The position numbers and the translations under genes were made by a program. The notes under the pieces are model-generated. The model saw only the letters and a list, made by a program, of their open reading frames with translations. It had not been told where the DNA came from and made no database searches. A stretch of 64,000 nucleotides of DNA, taken from an uncultured Collinsella sp. Its GTDB lineage: Bacteria; Actinomycetota; Coriobacteriia; Coriobacteriales; Coriobacteriaceae. Every line of letters begins with the position of its first letter. Position 1 is the stretch's first letter. Of this stretch, positions 7,922-16,207 are shown piece by piece. The stretch spans positions 62,001 to 126,000 of the forward strand of contig CABUKS010000002.1 in the NCBI GenBank assembly GCA_902492235.1. Reading direction: 5' to 3'.

Positions 7922-8698
7922 TTACCAGCCAGTGTAGTAGTCGGTGGTTCCGGCTGCGCAGCCGGAGTCATAGACCTTGCACTCGCCCTTGGAACCGGTA
8001 AACGTGGAGCCCTGAGCTTTATCACCCGCGGCCACGACGTAGTAGCCATCGGAATCGCGCCAAAAGCCCTCGGAATCCTGCGTCCATTCGCCCGTGCGGT
8101 GGTGATACAACACGTTGCTGCTGTAATAAGTCTCGCGGCGGCCGTTATAGTTATTGACGCCGCTCGAGCGCGTCAGGCCCGAGCCGTTCGCGTAATACGC
8201 AGCGGACGTGTAAGACGAGCCGGAGCCGGCGTTGTAATACGAAGCCTGAACGGCCTCAGCGGCCTCGGCTTCGGCTGCGGCAGCCTCGAGCGCCTCGCGC
8301 TTGGCATCCTCAAGCGTGGAGCGAAGCTCGTCGAGCTCGGTCGACTTGGCGTCGACCTCCCCCATCGTCAACAGGCTACCCGCACCGTCGATGCAGTTCT
8401 GCAACACAGCACGCTCGTCATCGGTAGCATAGTCGCCATACATATTCATAATGATCTGAGCGCGCATCTCCAGGGAATCGCGCTTTGCCCCCATCGAGGC
8501 GTTCCACTCCTGCATAGAGCCATAACCGTCGCCGCGGTAGTCGACGGGCTGCACCAGCGTCGCCTCGGACGGCGTAGATCCAACCGTATCGGATAGTGTT
8601 GCCGCGTGGGCATCAGTTGCGCCGGCGCCCGCCAAAAGTGCCACGGTCAGAGCGGCGGAAAGGGCGGCGGCTTTCGGTTTTCGTGAATCGATCCTCAT
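7922..8698 (-). CDS. Secreted protein with a 3D/RlpA-like C-terminal domain
   Basis: 258 residues from ATG 8698, preceded by GGAGG; the frame is open much further upstream but only this start precedes a signal peptide (AALSAALTVALLAGAGATDAHA). The middle (about residues 60-165) is helical and ends in an Ala/Glu-rich coiled coil. The last ~90 residues (NYNGRRETYYSSNVLYHH onward, with GFWRDSDGYYVVAA, GECKVYDSGCA and ending TDYYTGW) resemble the domain that follows coiled coils in many secreted Gram-positive proteins and is likened to 3D/RlpA double-psi barrels that act on or bind peptidoglycan. Only two Cys, both in this domain, probably a disulfide. A cell-wall role is an inference. Confidence 0.75.
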   Translation of the reverse strand: MRIDSRKPKAAALSAALTVALLAGAGATDAHAATLSDTVGSTPSEATLVQPVDYRGDGYGSMQEWNASMGAKRDSLEMRAQIIMNMYGDYATDDERAVLQNCIDGAGSLLTMGEVDAKSTELDELRSTLEDAKREALEAAAAEAEAAEAVQASYYNAGSGSSYTSAAYYANGSGLTRSSGVNNYNGRRETYYSSNVLYHHRTGEWTQDSEGFWRDSDGYYVVAAGDKAQGSTFTGSKGECKVYDSGCAAGTTDYYTGW

Positions 8699-9010
8699 GT
8701 AGCTGGAAACCTCCGTAGTGCGTTTTTGCTGCGTTTGGGCTGCGTGTGATTCGATCGCGCTGCATAGTACCCCGAGCAAATCGCGACCTGCGGTTTTACT
8801 CAAAAGGCGCACGTCAATTGCGTAAAACTCACATCCTCTCAACAGGAGTTTTCCACAACTCAAATGCATAAATCGTGTCAAAAACCCTGTTTTTGCACCC
8901 TCTCTATGCAAAAAAGGCGCCTGTGCAACCATTGTGCGCACAGGCGCCTTGAGCAGGCATTTTATGCAGTTATACCTATCGAGTCGCAAGGGGTCCTTGC
9001 ACAAGTCGCC
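8699..9010. other. Intergenic region with terminator and leader
   Basis: 312 bases between two minus-strand genes. It holds the strong terminator at 8909-8950 for the sulfhydrylase and an AT-richer leader for the secreted-protein gene. I see no convincing promoter hexamers and no small gene. Confidence 0.6.
8909..8950 (-). terminator. Terminator of the sulfhydrylase gene
   Basis: Perfect 13-base arms (AAGGCGCCTGTGC / GCACAGGCGCCTT) with a short loop, followed on the minus strand by a run of T residues. It begins about 60 bases after the metY stop. Confidence 0.9.
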
Positions 9011-10321
9011 TTACTCGTCCAGCGCGGCGAAGGCCTGCTTCAAATCCCAAATGATATCCTCGGCGTTCTCGGTACCGATGGAAAGACGGATCGTGGAGGG
9101 CGTGATGTTCTGCTCGGCGAGCTCCTCGGCAGAGAGCTGGGAGTGCGTGGTGGTAGCCGGGTGTACGACGAGTGACTTGACGTCGGCCACGTTGGCGAGC
9201 AGCGAGAACACCTGCAGATGATCGATGAACTTCCAAGCTGCCTCCTGGCCACCCTTAATCTTAAAGGTAAAGATCGAAGCACCGCCACGGGGGAAGTACT
9301 TCTGATAGAGCTCGTGATCGGGGTGCTCAGGCAGGCTCGGGTGGTTCACCTTGGCGACGTGGCTGTCACCAGCCAGGAACTCAACGACCTTCTTGGTGTT
9401 CTCGACATGACGGTCAACGCGCAGCGACAGGGTCTCGGTGCCCTGGAGCAGGACCCAGGCGTTGAACGGGCTGATGCAGGCGCCCTCGTCACGCAGCAGG
9501 ATAGCGCGGACATAGGTTGCGAAGGCGGCGGGACCGGCAGCCTCGGCAAACGAAACACCGTGGTAGGAGGGGTTGGGCTCAGCGATCTGGGCGTACTTTC
9601 CGCTCGCCTTCCAATCGAAGTTACCGCCGTCGACGATCACACCGCCCAGCGAGGTGCCGTGGCCGCCGATGAACTTGGTTGCGGAGTGGACGACGATGTT
9701 GGCACCATGCTCCAGCGGACGGAACAGATACGGGGTGCCGAAGGTGTTGTCGACGACAACCGGCAGACCGTGCTTCTTGGCGACCTCGGAGATGGCGTCG
9801 ATGTTGGGGATGTCGGAGTTGGGGTTGCCGAGCGTCTCGAGATAGATGACCGTGGTGTTGTCCTTGATGGCACCCTCGACCTCTTCCACGTTATGGGCAT
9901 CGACAAACGTGGTCTCGACGCCAAACTGGGAGAGCGTATGCTCCAGCAGGTTGTAGGAGCCACCGTAGATGGTCTTCTGAGCCACCACGTGGTCACCGGC
10001 CTGGGCAAGAGCCTGCAGGGTATAGGTGATGGCAGCAGCACCGGAGGCGACGGCAAGACCTGCCACGCCACCCTCGAGGGCGGCGATACGGTCCTCGAAG
10101 ACGCCCTGGGTGGAGTTGGTCAGACGGCCGTAGATGTTACCGGCGTCGGCAAGACCAAAGCGGTCGGCGGCGTGCTGGGAGTTGCGGAACACATAGCTCG
10201 TGGTCTGGTAGATAGGCACGGCACGGGAGTCGGATGCAGGATCGGCGCTCTCCTGGCCAACGTGCAGCTGCAGGGTATCGAAACCAAAGGTGTGCTCGGG
10301 GTTGTTAATGAACTGGCTCAT
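9011..10321 (-). CDS. metY: O-acetylhomoserine aminocarboxypropyltransferase (sulfhydrylase)
   Basis: 436 residues, ATG 10321 with AAGGAGA upstream. A Cys/Met-metabolism PLP enzyme of the long O-acetylhomoserine sulfhydrylase type: FDTLQLHVGQESADP at the start, AVPIYQTTSYVF, YGRLTNSTQGVFEDRIAALEGG, SGAAAITYTLQA, VVDNTFGTPYLFRPLEHGA, and the PLP-lysine motif VHSATKFIGGHGT. The C-terminal RLSIGTENAEDIIWDLKQA is the usual end. Uses sulfide (or methanethiol) and O-acetylhomoserine to form homocysteine or methionine. It faces a divergent LysR gene, a usual layout for sulfur regulation, and its long leader encodes a 17-residue peptide (10383-10436), so expression is probably controlled both at the promoter and in the leader. 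Confidence 0.93.
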   Translation of the reverse strand: MSQFINNPEHTFGFDTLQLHVGQESADPASDSRAVPIYQTTSYVFRNSQHAADRFGLADAGNIYGRLTNSTQGVFEDRIAALEGGVAGLAVASGAAAITYTLQALAQAGDHVVAQKTIYGGSYNLLEHTLSQFGVETTFVDAHNVEEVEGAIKDNTTVIYLETLGNPNSDIPNIDAISEVAKKHGLPVVVDNTFGTPYLFRPLEHGANIVVHSATKFIGGHGTSLGGVIVDGGNFDWKASGKYAQIAEPNPSYHGVSFAEAAGPAAFATYVRAILLRDEGACISPFNAWVLLQGTETLSLRVDRHVENTKKVVEFLAGDSHVAKVNHPSLPEHPDHELYQKYFPRGGASIFTFKIKGGQEAAWKFIDHLQVFSLLANVADVKSLVVHPATTTHSQLSAEELAEQNITPSTIRLSIGTENAEDIIWDLKQAFAALDE

Positions 10322-10382
10322 GATGGTCTCCTTGATCGAACAAAAGTAAATAAAAAGAGAGAAGTAAGTCGCTGTCTCCTGA

Positions 10383-10436
10383 TCACGCCGACGGGCGCAA
10401 ACAGGAGCCCGGCATTCGTCTTGGCAAGCAATTCAT
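10383..10436 (-). CDS. Putative 17-residue leader peptide upstream of metY
   Basis: An ATG at 10436 lies seven bases after a perfect AGGAGG (10444-10449), and the frame runs MNCLPRRMPGSCLRPSA to a TGA at 10383-10385. The distal half lies in a possible stem (CTCCTG with CAGGAG, enclosing a GCGCC/GGCG pair), so translation could alter RNA folding. Two cysteine codons (3 and 12) and two methionines fit a sensor of sulfur amino acids, but they are not clustered as in classical attenuators. No T-rich terminator is obvious before metY, so control might be at the metY ribosome site. The strong start signal is directly visible; the function is inferred. Confidence 0.6.
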   Translation of the reverse strand: MNCLPRRMPGSCLRPSA

Positions 10437-10504
10437 ATGCGGGCCTCCTTTCGCATCCCGGTTCCGTGGTTGGCTTAATTACCTACCGCCTTTGTGTGTT
10501 TTGA

Positions 10505-10533
10505 ATAGTACGAGCATTGTTTCCCTCGGTCAA
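10505..10533 (-). promoter_or_regulatory. Promoter of the metY leader transcript
   Basis: Minus-strand TTGACC, 17-base spacer, TACTAT, about 70 bases before the leader peptide start. On the LysR side an ATAGATAGCTAT sequence near 10567-10578 has the A/T-bounded palindromic form of LysR sites, but this is only suggestive. Confidence 0.7.
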
Positions 10534-10594
10534 TCACTTAAAAGCGCTAACCTGTTATCGGTTTTATAGATAGCTATCGAAGGGACGGGCGCCG

Positions 10595-11533
10595 ATGACC
10601 CTCCAGCAGCTTCGCTTTATGATCGCCGTGGCAGAGTCCGGTTCGATCAACGCCGCAGCTCAGCGCCTCTATACGGCACAGTCCAATATCTCCAATGCCG
10701 TTAAAAGCCTGGAGCAGGAACTTCATATCGAAATCTTTACGCGCTCTAGCCGCGGTGTTGCACTCACCAACGACGGCACCGAGCTTTTGGGTTATGCACG
10801 CCAGGTCGTAGAGCAGGCCGACATGCTCGAGGCACGCTACGAGGACGGCGGCACCCCGCAAGCCCGCCTCGCCATTTCCGCCCAGCACTACGCCTTTTCG
10901 GTCGAGGCCTTTGTCAACGTGGTCGAGCGCTGCCGCGACAGCAAGTTCGAGTTCATCATGCGCGAGACCACCACATCGCAGATCATCGATGACGTCCGTG
11001 CGTTTCGCAGCGATATCGGCATTCTGTATCTGGATGACTTTAACGCCCGCGTTCTGCAGAAGGCCTTCGCCGATGCCCGTGCAAGCTTCCATCCCCTCTT
11101 TGACGCGAAGGTCCACGTGTTCGTGAGCGAACGCCACCCGCTCGCCCGTCGCTCGCAGCTGTCCCTTGCCGACCTTACGCCCTATACGCGCTACAGCTTT
11201 GAGCAAGGCACCTCGAACTCCTTCTATTACGCCGAGGAGCCGTTTAGCTATATTCCCTGCAACCGCAATATCCGCGTATCCGACCGCGGGACGCTCACCA
11301 ACCTGCTTATCACCTCGAACGGCTATGCGCTGTCGACCGGCGTACTCTCCAGCGAAATGCAGTGGGGCATGGCCTCGATCCCCTTGGCAGACGCCCCGAC
11401 GATGCATGTGGGCTACATCATGCATGACGACCGCAAGCCCTCTCCCCTCTTGCAGCAATACCTCGACGAGCTCAACCGCATCATCCATGCCAACCAACTG
11501 TCGGAAGACGGGGTAGAAATCGTAAATTGCTAG
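10595..11533 (+). CDS. LysR-family transcriptional regulator
   Basis: 312 residues from ATG 10595. The N-terminal helix-turn-helix is typical (MTLQQLRFMIAVAESGSINAAAQRLYTAQSNISNAVKSLE; recognition helix around AQSNISNAVKSLE), followed by the effector domain with LAISAQHYAFSVEAFVNVV and a two-lobe ligand fold. Divergent from metY with a shared 273-base control region, so it most likely regulates sulfur amino-acid synthesis, though the co-inducer (for example O-acetylserine or O-acetylhomoserine) cannot be read from sequence. RNase HI follows on the same strand but with its own ribosome site. Confidence 0.9.
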   Translation: MTLQQLRFMIAVAESGSINAAAQRLYTAQSNISNAVKSLEQELHIEIFTRSSRGVALTNDGTELLGYARQVVEQADMLEARYEDGGTPQARLAISAQHYAFSVEAFVNVVERCRDSKFEFIMRETTTSQIIDDVRAFRSDIGILYLDDFNARVLQKAFADARASFHPLFDAKVHVFVSERHPLARRSQLSLADLTPYTRYSFEQGTSNSFYYAEEPFSYIPCNRNIRVSDRGTLTNLLITSNGYALSTGVLSSEMQWGMASIPLADAPTMHVGYIMHDDRKPSPLLQQYLDELNRIIHANQLSEDGVEIVNC

Positions 11534-11596
11534 CCCCCGGCGGGCATGGCGCTACAATGGTCACTCGCACGAAACATACCCAACGAAAGGAACCAT

Positions 11597-12082
11597 GTGA
11601 AGGTCATCATCTATACCGACGGCTCGGCCCGATCAAATCCGGGACGCGGCGGTTATGGCGCCGTGCTCAAATACACCAACCCCGCCGGCAAGACCTTCAC
11701 CTCCGAGCTTTCGCGCGGTTACGCCAAGACCACCAACAACCGCATGGAGCTCATGGCGGTCATCGTAGCGCTCGAGGCGCTCAACCGCCCCTGCGACGTC
11801 GAAGTCCATTCCGATTCGCAGTACGTCGTCAACGCCTTCAACAAGCACTGGATTGACGGATGGAAAAAACGCGGCTGGAAGACTGCCAACAAGCAGCCTG
11901 TCAAGAACCGCGATCTGTGGGAGCGCCTGCTCACCGCAAAGAGCACGCACAAAGTGGAGTTCATCTGGGTTAAAGGCCACGCCGGTCACGAGCTCAACGA
12001 GCGCTGCGACGAGCTTGCCACCACGGCGGCCGACGGCAGCAACCTCGATATCGACACCGGCTTTAACGAGAGCGACCTGTAA
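11597..12082 (+). CDS. rnhA: Ribonuclease HI
   Basis: 161 residues from a GTG at 11597, five bases after AAAGGA; upstream in-frame ATG 11546 overlaps the end of the previous gene's region and has no ribosome site. All four catalytic carboxylates are visible: IIYTDGS near the start, [18 protein letters not shown] and the later Asp in NERCDELA. The basic loop [20 protein letters not shown] and [15 protein letters not shown] are diagnostic of the bacterial RNase HI. It removes the RNA strand of RNA-DNA hybrids in the cytoplasm. Length is normal. Confidence 0.96.
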   Translation: MKVIIYTDGSARSNPGRGGYGAVLKYTNPAGKTFTSELSRGYAKTTNNRMELMAVIVALEALNRPCDVEVHSDSQYVVNAFNKHWIDGWKKRGWKTANKQPVKNRDLWERLLTAKSTHKVEFIWVKGHAGHELNERCDELATTAADGSNLDIDTGFNESDL

Positions 12083-12157
12083 CGGCGTTTTCGCACGCTA
12101 TTTCCCGCCCCCTCGCGCTACACTCATCCTGTAAACCGAACGGCACGAGGGGGATAC

Positions 12158-13264
12158 ATGCTGCGTATAGCGACCATCGGCACATCCATGATTACGGACG
12201 ACTTTATCCAGGTCGTCAACGCCAACGACCAAGCCGCGTTTGTGGGCACGCTCTCGCGCGATGCCAATCGCGGTGCTGCCTTTACCGCTAAGCACGGCGG
12301 CGAGCGTAACTTCACCGCACTTGACGAGCTTGCATACGCCGCCGACGTCGACGCCGTCTACATCGGCAGCCCCAACGCACTTCACTACGAGCAGGCCCTT
12401 GCCTGCATCGCCGGTGGCAAGCACGTCATCGTCGAGAAGCCCTTCTGCGCCACCGAGGCGCAGGCGCTGGAAGTCTTCCGCGCTGCCGAGGCAGCAGGTG
12501 TCGTGGCCCTCGAGGCCATGCGCCCCCTCCACGATCCCGCTTTCCACGCCATCGAGGACGCCCTGGGCGAGATTGCGCCCATCCGCCGCGCCTCATTGCG
12601 CTTTGGCAAATATTCCTCGCGCTACAACGAGATTCTCGCGGGACGCGCCACCACTATCTTCGACTGCAATATGGCCTCGGGTTCCCTCATGGACATTGGC
12701 GTCTACACCGTCGAGCCCATGGTCGAGATTTTCGGCATGCCCTCCGGCCTTACGAGCATGGCTACTCTGCTCGACCCCACCACGCGACAGCTCACGCACG
12801 GCCCCATCGACGGCTGCGGTTCCATCCTCGCCAGCTACGGCGGTGGCCGTATCTCCGTCGAGCTCGCGCACTCCAAAATTACGAATGACCTGCTTCCCTC
12901 GCAGATCGAAGGCGAGCGTGGCACTATCCAGATTGACCATCTGTCCACGCCCCGCAACGTCCGTATCGACTATCGCGGCGATGTCGTACGCGGCTCGGCG
13001 ACCGAGGCGCCGCGCGGACGGGGCGACAACGGCCGCGTGCTCGACCTACCCAAATCGAGCAACACTATGGAATACGAACTCACAGACTTTATCACCGCCA
13101 TCGGCGGCATCGATAACGTTAAAGAAGAGATTTGGGAGAGCCCGGCGGGACGCCACGAGCTTGGCCACTACCGCGATGTCACGCTCGTCTCACTGCGCAT
13201 CATGGATGCCGTGCGCCAGCAGGCCGGCATAACCTTCCCGGCCGACGCAGGCAAGCAGGCATAG
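12158..13264 (+). CDS. Gfo/Idh/MocA family oxidoreductase
   Basis: 368 residues, ATG 12158 preceded by GAGGGGG. Rossmann domain begins LRIATIGTSMITDDFIQVV; DVDAVYIGSPNALHYEQALACI and GKHVIVEKPFCATEAQALEVF include the EKP lysine; the second domain contains SGSLMDIGVYTVEPMVEIFG. NAD(P)-dependent sugar or polyol dehydrogenase superfamily; substrate unknown. The acylphosphatase gene follows after two bases, so the two are translated together. Confidence 0.9.
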   Translation: MLRIATIGTSMITDDFIQVVNANDQAAFVGTLSRDANRGAAFTAKHGGERNFTALDELAYAADVDAVYIGSPNALHYEQALACIAGGKHVIVEKPFCATEAQALEVFRAAEAAGVVALEAMRPLHDPAFHAIEDALGEIAPIRRASLRFGKYSSRYNEILAGRATTIFDCNMASGSLMDIGVYTVEPMVEIFGMPSGLTSMATLLDPTTRQLTHGPIDGCGSILASYGGGRISVELAHSKITNDLLPSQIEGERGTIQIDHLSTPRNVRIDYRGDVVRGSATEAPRGRGDNGRVLDLPKSSNTMEYELTDFITAIGGIDNVKEEIWESPAGRHELGHYRDVTLVSLRIMDAVRQQAGITFPADAGKQA

Positions 13265-13266
13265 CG

Positions 13267-13677
13267 ATGGGCTTCTTCGATACGTTCTTCTCCAGCGTCA
13301 CCGGCGGCAGTCGAGAGCCTCAAAAACCATCAAACGTCGAGCTCGAGCTGCGCCGCAGGCTTACTGTGCTCGCAAGCGACGAGGCCACTCAAGACACTCC
13401 CCTGCGCTATTTCCTGCGCTGGGAGGGGCAAGTCCAAGGCGTTGGTTTTCGCTTTACCAACACCAACCTCGCGCAGGCACGCGCACTCACCGGCTGGGTG
13501 CGTAACATGGAAGACGGCTCAGTCGAGATGGAGATACAGGGAGCTCCGGCAGACATCCTATCTCATCTCGAGGCACTTCATGCCTCCTACGAGCGCATGG
13601 GAACGCGTTTTCGCCTCGTAGATGCCCAGGCCCGAGCCCCACTTGCCAATGAAGACGGTTTCAGTCCTCATTATTAG
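13267..13677 (+). CDS. acyP: Acylphosphatase with N-terminal extension
   Basis: 136 residues from ATG 13267, directly after the TAG of the upstream gene. The acylphosphatase domain occupies about residues 45-125: FLRWEGQVQGVGFRFT holds the catalytic Arg (GVGFR) and LTGWVRNMEDGSVEMEIQG the catalytic Asn. The usual length is about 90 residues; here 40 extra N-terminal residues begin MGFFDTFFSSVTGGS and do not look like a signal peptide. Hydrolyses acyl phosphates such as carbamoyl phosphate. No dedicated ribosome site is seen, which supports translational coupling. Confidence 0.9.
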   Translation: MGFFDTFFSSVTGGSREPQKPSNVELELRRRLTVLASDEATQDTPLRYFLRWEGQVQGVGFRFTNTNLAQARALTGWVRNMEDGSVEMEIQGAPADILSHLEALHASYERMGTRFRLVDAQARAPLANEDGFSPHY

Positions 13678-13738
13678 TATTGTGTGCTAAATACGGTATC
13701 ATTTACCTACGACCGTTGATAGAAAAGAGGCGAGGCGC

Positions 13739-14119
13739 ATGGCGGTGCAAAGAAGGAATACCAGGCAGCGAAAGCTGGTTCTTGACGCCGTGCGCCAAAG
13801 CTATAACCATCCCACCGCCGACGAGATCTACAACGCCGTGCGCGAACAGGATGACAAGATCAGCCGCGGCACGGTCTACCGCAACCTCAATCTCTTGGCA
13901 GATGCCGGAGAAATCCTCTCGATCAAGACGCCGGGCGGGAGTCGCTTCGATCGCACCATCGAGCCGCATGCGCATATCATCTGCACCTCGTGCAGCCGCG
14001 TCATCGACGTACCGCTCCCCTTCGATGCCCAGCTCGACGCCAAAGCGTCCGAGCAAATCGGCTGGCACGTCACGTCGCACTACACCATCTTCGAGGGTCT
14101 CTGCCCCGACTGCCGGTAG
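13739..14119 (+). CDS. Fur-family metalloregulator (PerR/Fur-like)
   Basis: 126 residues with the Fur layout: winged helix in the first 75 residues (NTRQRKLVLDAVRQSYNHPTADEIY, SRGTVYRNLNLLADAGEI) and a metal-binding dimer domain (GGSRFDRTIEPHAHIICTSCSRVIDV, with CxxC at ICTSC and CPDC at the very end). The two CxxC pairs indicate the structural zinc site of PerR/Fur/Zur proteins. The regulatory metal cannot be decided from sequence; the short length and Arg-Phe-Asp motif are PerR-like, and an anaerobe benefits from a peroxide sensor. Its stop codon is inside a palindrome shared with the convergent HAD gene. Confidence 0.88.
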   Translation: MAVQRRNTRQRKLVLDAVRQSYNHPTADEIYNAVREQDDKISRGTVYRNLNLLADAGEILSIKTPGGSRFDRTIEPHAHIICTSCSRVIDVPLPFDAQLDAKASEQIGWHVTSHYTIFEGLCPDCR

Positions 14120-14200
14120 ATGTTTGGGACATGCCCGCAAATCTACTTGCCCATCCGCTACAGCAAGCAGCACATTTCTAGGCATGTCCCGAAAACCTAC
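14116..14200. repeat. 85-nt palindrome holding two convergent stop codons
   Basis: Left arm 14116-14135 and right arm 14181-14200 match at 16 of 20 positions (core GGGACATGCC / GGCATGTCCC, perfect). The left TAG ends the Fur gene and the right CTA ends the HAD gene. A weaker inner pairing exists (ACTTGC near 14145-14150 with GCAAGC near 14163-14168). Most likely a two-way termination or palindromic repeat unit. Confidence 0.7.
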
Positions 14201-14994
14201 TCGGCGAGCAGGCGGCACAGTTCTTCTTCGACCGTGCGCACATAGCGAACGCGGTCGTTGATGCCACGCATGCTGGGATTGCAGCTCTCCATCAGATAGG
14301 GATGGCCCACGACGTTGAGCATGTCGCGATCGTTCTCATTGTCGCCAAACGCCATCATCTCATCGGGCGAAATCCCCAGGGCACGACCGTAATCGGCAAG
14401 CGCGGAGCCCTTGCCCGAACCGAAACCGATAAAGTCCGTCCATTCGGTTCCCGACGTCATCACGTCGACACGGTCGCTAAAGAGGCGCTCAAAATGCTCC
14501 AGCGCCGCTGGCTGATCCACCTCGGGCGTCTGGAAGGCAATCTTAATGACGTCCTCGTCGATGTCCTCGGGACGGTCGACCACCGCCACATCGCAGTGGA
14601 CCTCATAGCGCAAATGGTCGACGAACGCATCGTTGCCGCTCATGGCGTAGAGGTGCCCCTCGCACGAAAGGGTCACGTCGGCATGGGGATACGCAACCAC
14701 GGCATTCGCGATATCCATAGCAAGGCCACGCCCCATGGAACGCTTGACAACGGCACGCCCCTCGCTCATCACCAGGGCTCCGTTTTCGCATACATAGGCG
14801 AGCTCATCGGCCACCGGGGCAAACAGATAGCGTAAGCTCGCATATTGACGGCCGCTCGCCGGCATAAACACGATACCGCGACGATGCAGCTCATCGATAA
14901 GCTCAAAGGCCTCGGAACGCGGCTCGCGCTCCCCCGGGTGCAGCAACGTGCCGTCCAAATCGCATGCAATCAACTTGATTCCCTCAAGACCCAT
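14197..14994 (-). CDS. HAD-superfamily (Cof-type) phosphatase
   Basis: About 265 residues from ATG 14994; a TTG at 15006 is an alternative only two bases from an AGGAGG, and the best spacing lies between them, so the start is uncertain. Motif I is KLIACDLDGTLLHPG, motif II MPASGRQYAS (Ser/Arg), Lys in the SGKGSALADYGRALGIS region and motif IV MAFGDNENDRDML with the paired Asp. This arrangement plus the C2B cap is the Cof family, which dephosphorylates sugar phosphates, pyridoxal phosphate or FMN. Specific substrate not determinable. Convergent with the Fur gene. Confidence 0.9.
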   Translation of the reverse strand: MGLEGIKLIACDLDGTLLHPGEREPRSEAFELIDELHRRGIVFMPASGRQYASLRYLFAPVADELAYVCENGALVMSEGRAVVKRSMGRGLAMDIANAVVAYPHADVTLSCEGHLYAMSGNDAFVDHLRYEVHCDVAVVDRPEDIDEDVIKIAFQTPEVDQPAALEHFERLFSDRVDVMTSGTEWTDFIGFGSGKGSALADYGRALGISPDEMMAFGDNENDRDMLNVVGHPYLMESCNPSMRGINDRVRYVRTVEEELCRLLAE

Positions 14995-15076
14995 ACGCTT
15001 CCCCAAAGCCTCCTATCAACAGCAAGACGGACCTTGATTGGTCGCCCCTCAAAGCCCGTCTTGCGCATACGCGCGC

Positions 15077-15655
15077 TTAGCCGCGCGTCTTTTTTACGAT
15101 GGTAAAGTCCGGAGCCATGCTAACGACGACCTCCGCCGCACTCGACGCAAAGCGCCGGTCCGTATCGAGTTCACGGGTAACCACCGAGAGCCGAACACCC
15201 TCGATACCCCGGAGCATGCGGCCCAAAACAGGCTGCACCGGCGTATACATGCGCACGGTATGCTCGTCCGAGTCGCCCCGGAAGAGCGGCGCATGCATGT
15301 TGCCGATCTCCCAGCACGCATGCGCGAGCGCAATCGGATCCATGCGGTCGACTTCGACCAAATAAACCTCGGCGCTGCGCAGGCGCACGACAACCGCCAC
15401 GGGCACCACACCCGAACGGTCAATGGCGAGCACGTCGCCATCGGCAAGACGACCGCCGTCGGCAGCATCCAGCCGAACATCGACCGTGCGCCCCAGCTCC
15501 GTCACGCCCACAAATGCGCATACATCAGCCTGGTCCCAATCGAGCAGCAGCTCATCGACCTCAAAGACACCGCCCAGCTCCCGGCGAAGCAAAAGCTCAT
15601 AGGACGGGTCGTTGAGATTTCCGAGGCACGCTGTCGAAACCAGATTTGCAGGCAT
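15077..15655 (-). CDS. UreE-like nickel metallochaperone
   Basis: 192 residues, ATG 15655 six bases after the start of the SlyD-like stop codon (TAGGCTATG). An N-terminal beta domain is followed by a UreE-like metal-binding domain: PIALAHACWEIGNMHAPLF corresponds to the AC-H-GNRH-PL block of UreE, whose His binds nickel, and PVLGRMLRGIEGVRLSVV to the VLDDMLR-GL block. The usual His-rich tail is absent. UreE delivers nickel to urease, but no urease gene is in the window. The upstream SlyD-like protein suggests a nickel-handling pair; the target enzyme is unknown. Confidence 0.75.
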   Translation of the reverse strand: MPANLVSTACLGNLNDPSYELLLRRELGGVFEVDELLLDWDQADVCAFVGVTELGRTVDVRLDAADGGRLADGDVLAIDRSGVVPVAVVVRLRSAEVYLVEVDRMDPIALAHACWEIGNMHAPLFRGDSDEHTVRMYTPVQPVLGRMLRGIEGVRLSVVTRELDTDRRFASSAAEVVVSMAPDFTIVKKTRG

Positions 15656-15658
15656 AGC

Positions 15659-16087
15659 CTAACCCTCGACCTCGACGAGCTCGATATCAAAGTTGAGATC
15701 CTTGCCGGCCAGCTCGTGGTTGGCGTCGAGCGTCACGGCCTCGGGCGTCACGTCGATGACCACGGCGGGGACGGGCATGCCGCTCGGCGTGGACAGGAAG
15801 AGCTTCATGCCCTTCTCGATCTGCTCGATGTTGGGAACCTGCTCGGCCGGGAAGGTCAGAACCATCTCGGGATTGTGCTCGCCGTAGGCATCGGCAGCAG
15901 GAATGTGCACGGTCTTCTTCTCGCCCACCTGCATGTCGACAACAGCGGCGTCGAAGCCCTTGATCATCTGGCCGGCGCCGCAGGTGAACTCCAGCGGCTC
16001 GCCGCGATCGTAGGAGCTATCGAACTGCGTGCCGTCATCGAGCGTGCCGCGATAATGGGTCTTGACCTTCTTGCCCTGGTTGGACAT
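15659..16087 (-). CDS. slyD: FKBP-type peptidyl-prolyl isomerase, SlyD-like
   Basis: 142 residues from ATG 16087 with GGAGG upstream. SlyD topology: FKBP half (KVKTHYRGTLDDGTQFDSSY, PLEFTCGAGQMIKGFD), inserted chaperone flap (VGEKKTVHIPAADAYGEHNPEMVLTFPAEQ), and return to the FKBP strands ending VTLDANHELAGKDLNFDIELVEVE. The long His/Cys-rich tail of the E. coli protein is absent, as in many short SlyD homologues. Catalyses proline isomerisation and, in several bacteria, supplies nickel for hydrogenase assembly. Directly followed by the UreE-like gene. An 18-base inverted repeat lies at 16157-16174 in the divergent promoter region. Confidence 0.9.
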   Translation of the reverse strand: MSNQGKKVKTHYRGTLDDGTQFDSSYDRGEPLEFTCGAGQMIKGFDAAVVDMQVGEKKTVHIPAADAYGEHNPEMVLTFPAEQVPNIEQIEKGMKLFLSTPSGMPVPAVVIDVTPEAVTLDANHELAGKDLNFDIELVEVEG

Positions 16088-16156
16088 GGTAACCTCCGTA
16101 ATAAGGGCGGCGCACAACGCGGGCCGCCATGAACATATGGCGCTAACTATACCCTA

Positions 16157-16174
16157 GTCATACAATTCAATGAC
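16157..16174. promoter_or_regulatory. Inverted repeat in the divergent slyD / dipeptidase region
   Basis: GTCAT, eight bases, ATGAC (GTCATACAATTCAATGAC). It lies between two divergent genes and overlaps the likely slyD promoter zone (a TATAGT is 10 bases closer to slyD). A possible operator; no regulator can be named. Confidence 0.35.
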
Positions 16175-16207
16175 AGTTTGCAAAGAAACGCTGCAACCGG
16201 AGGAACC

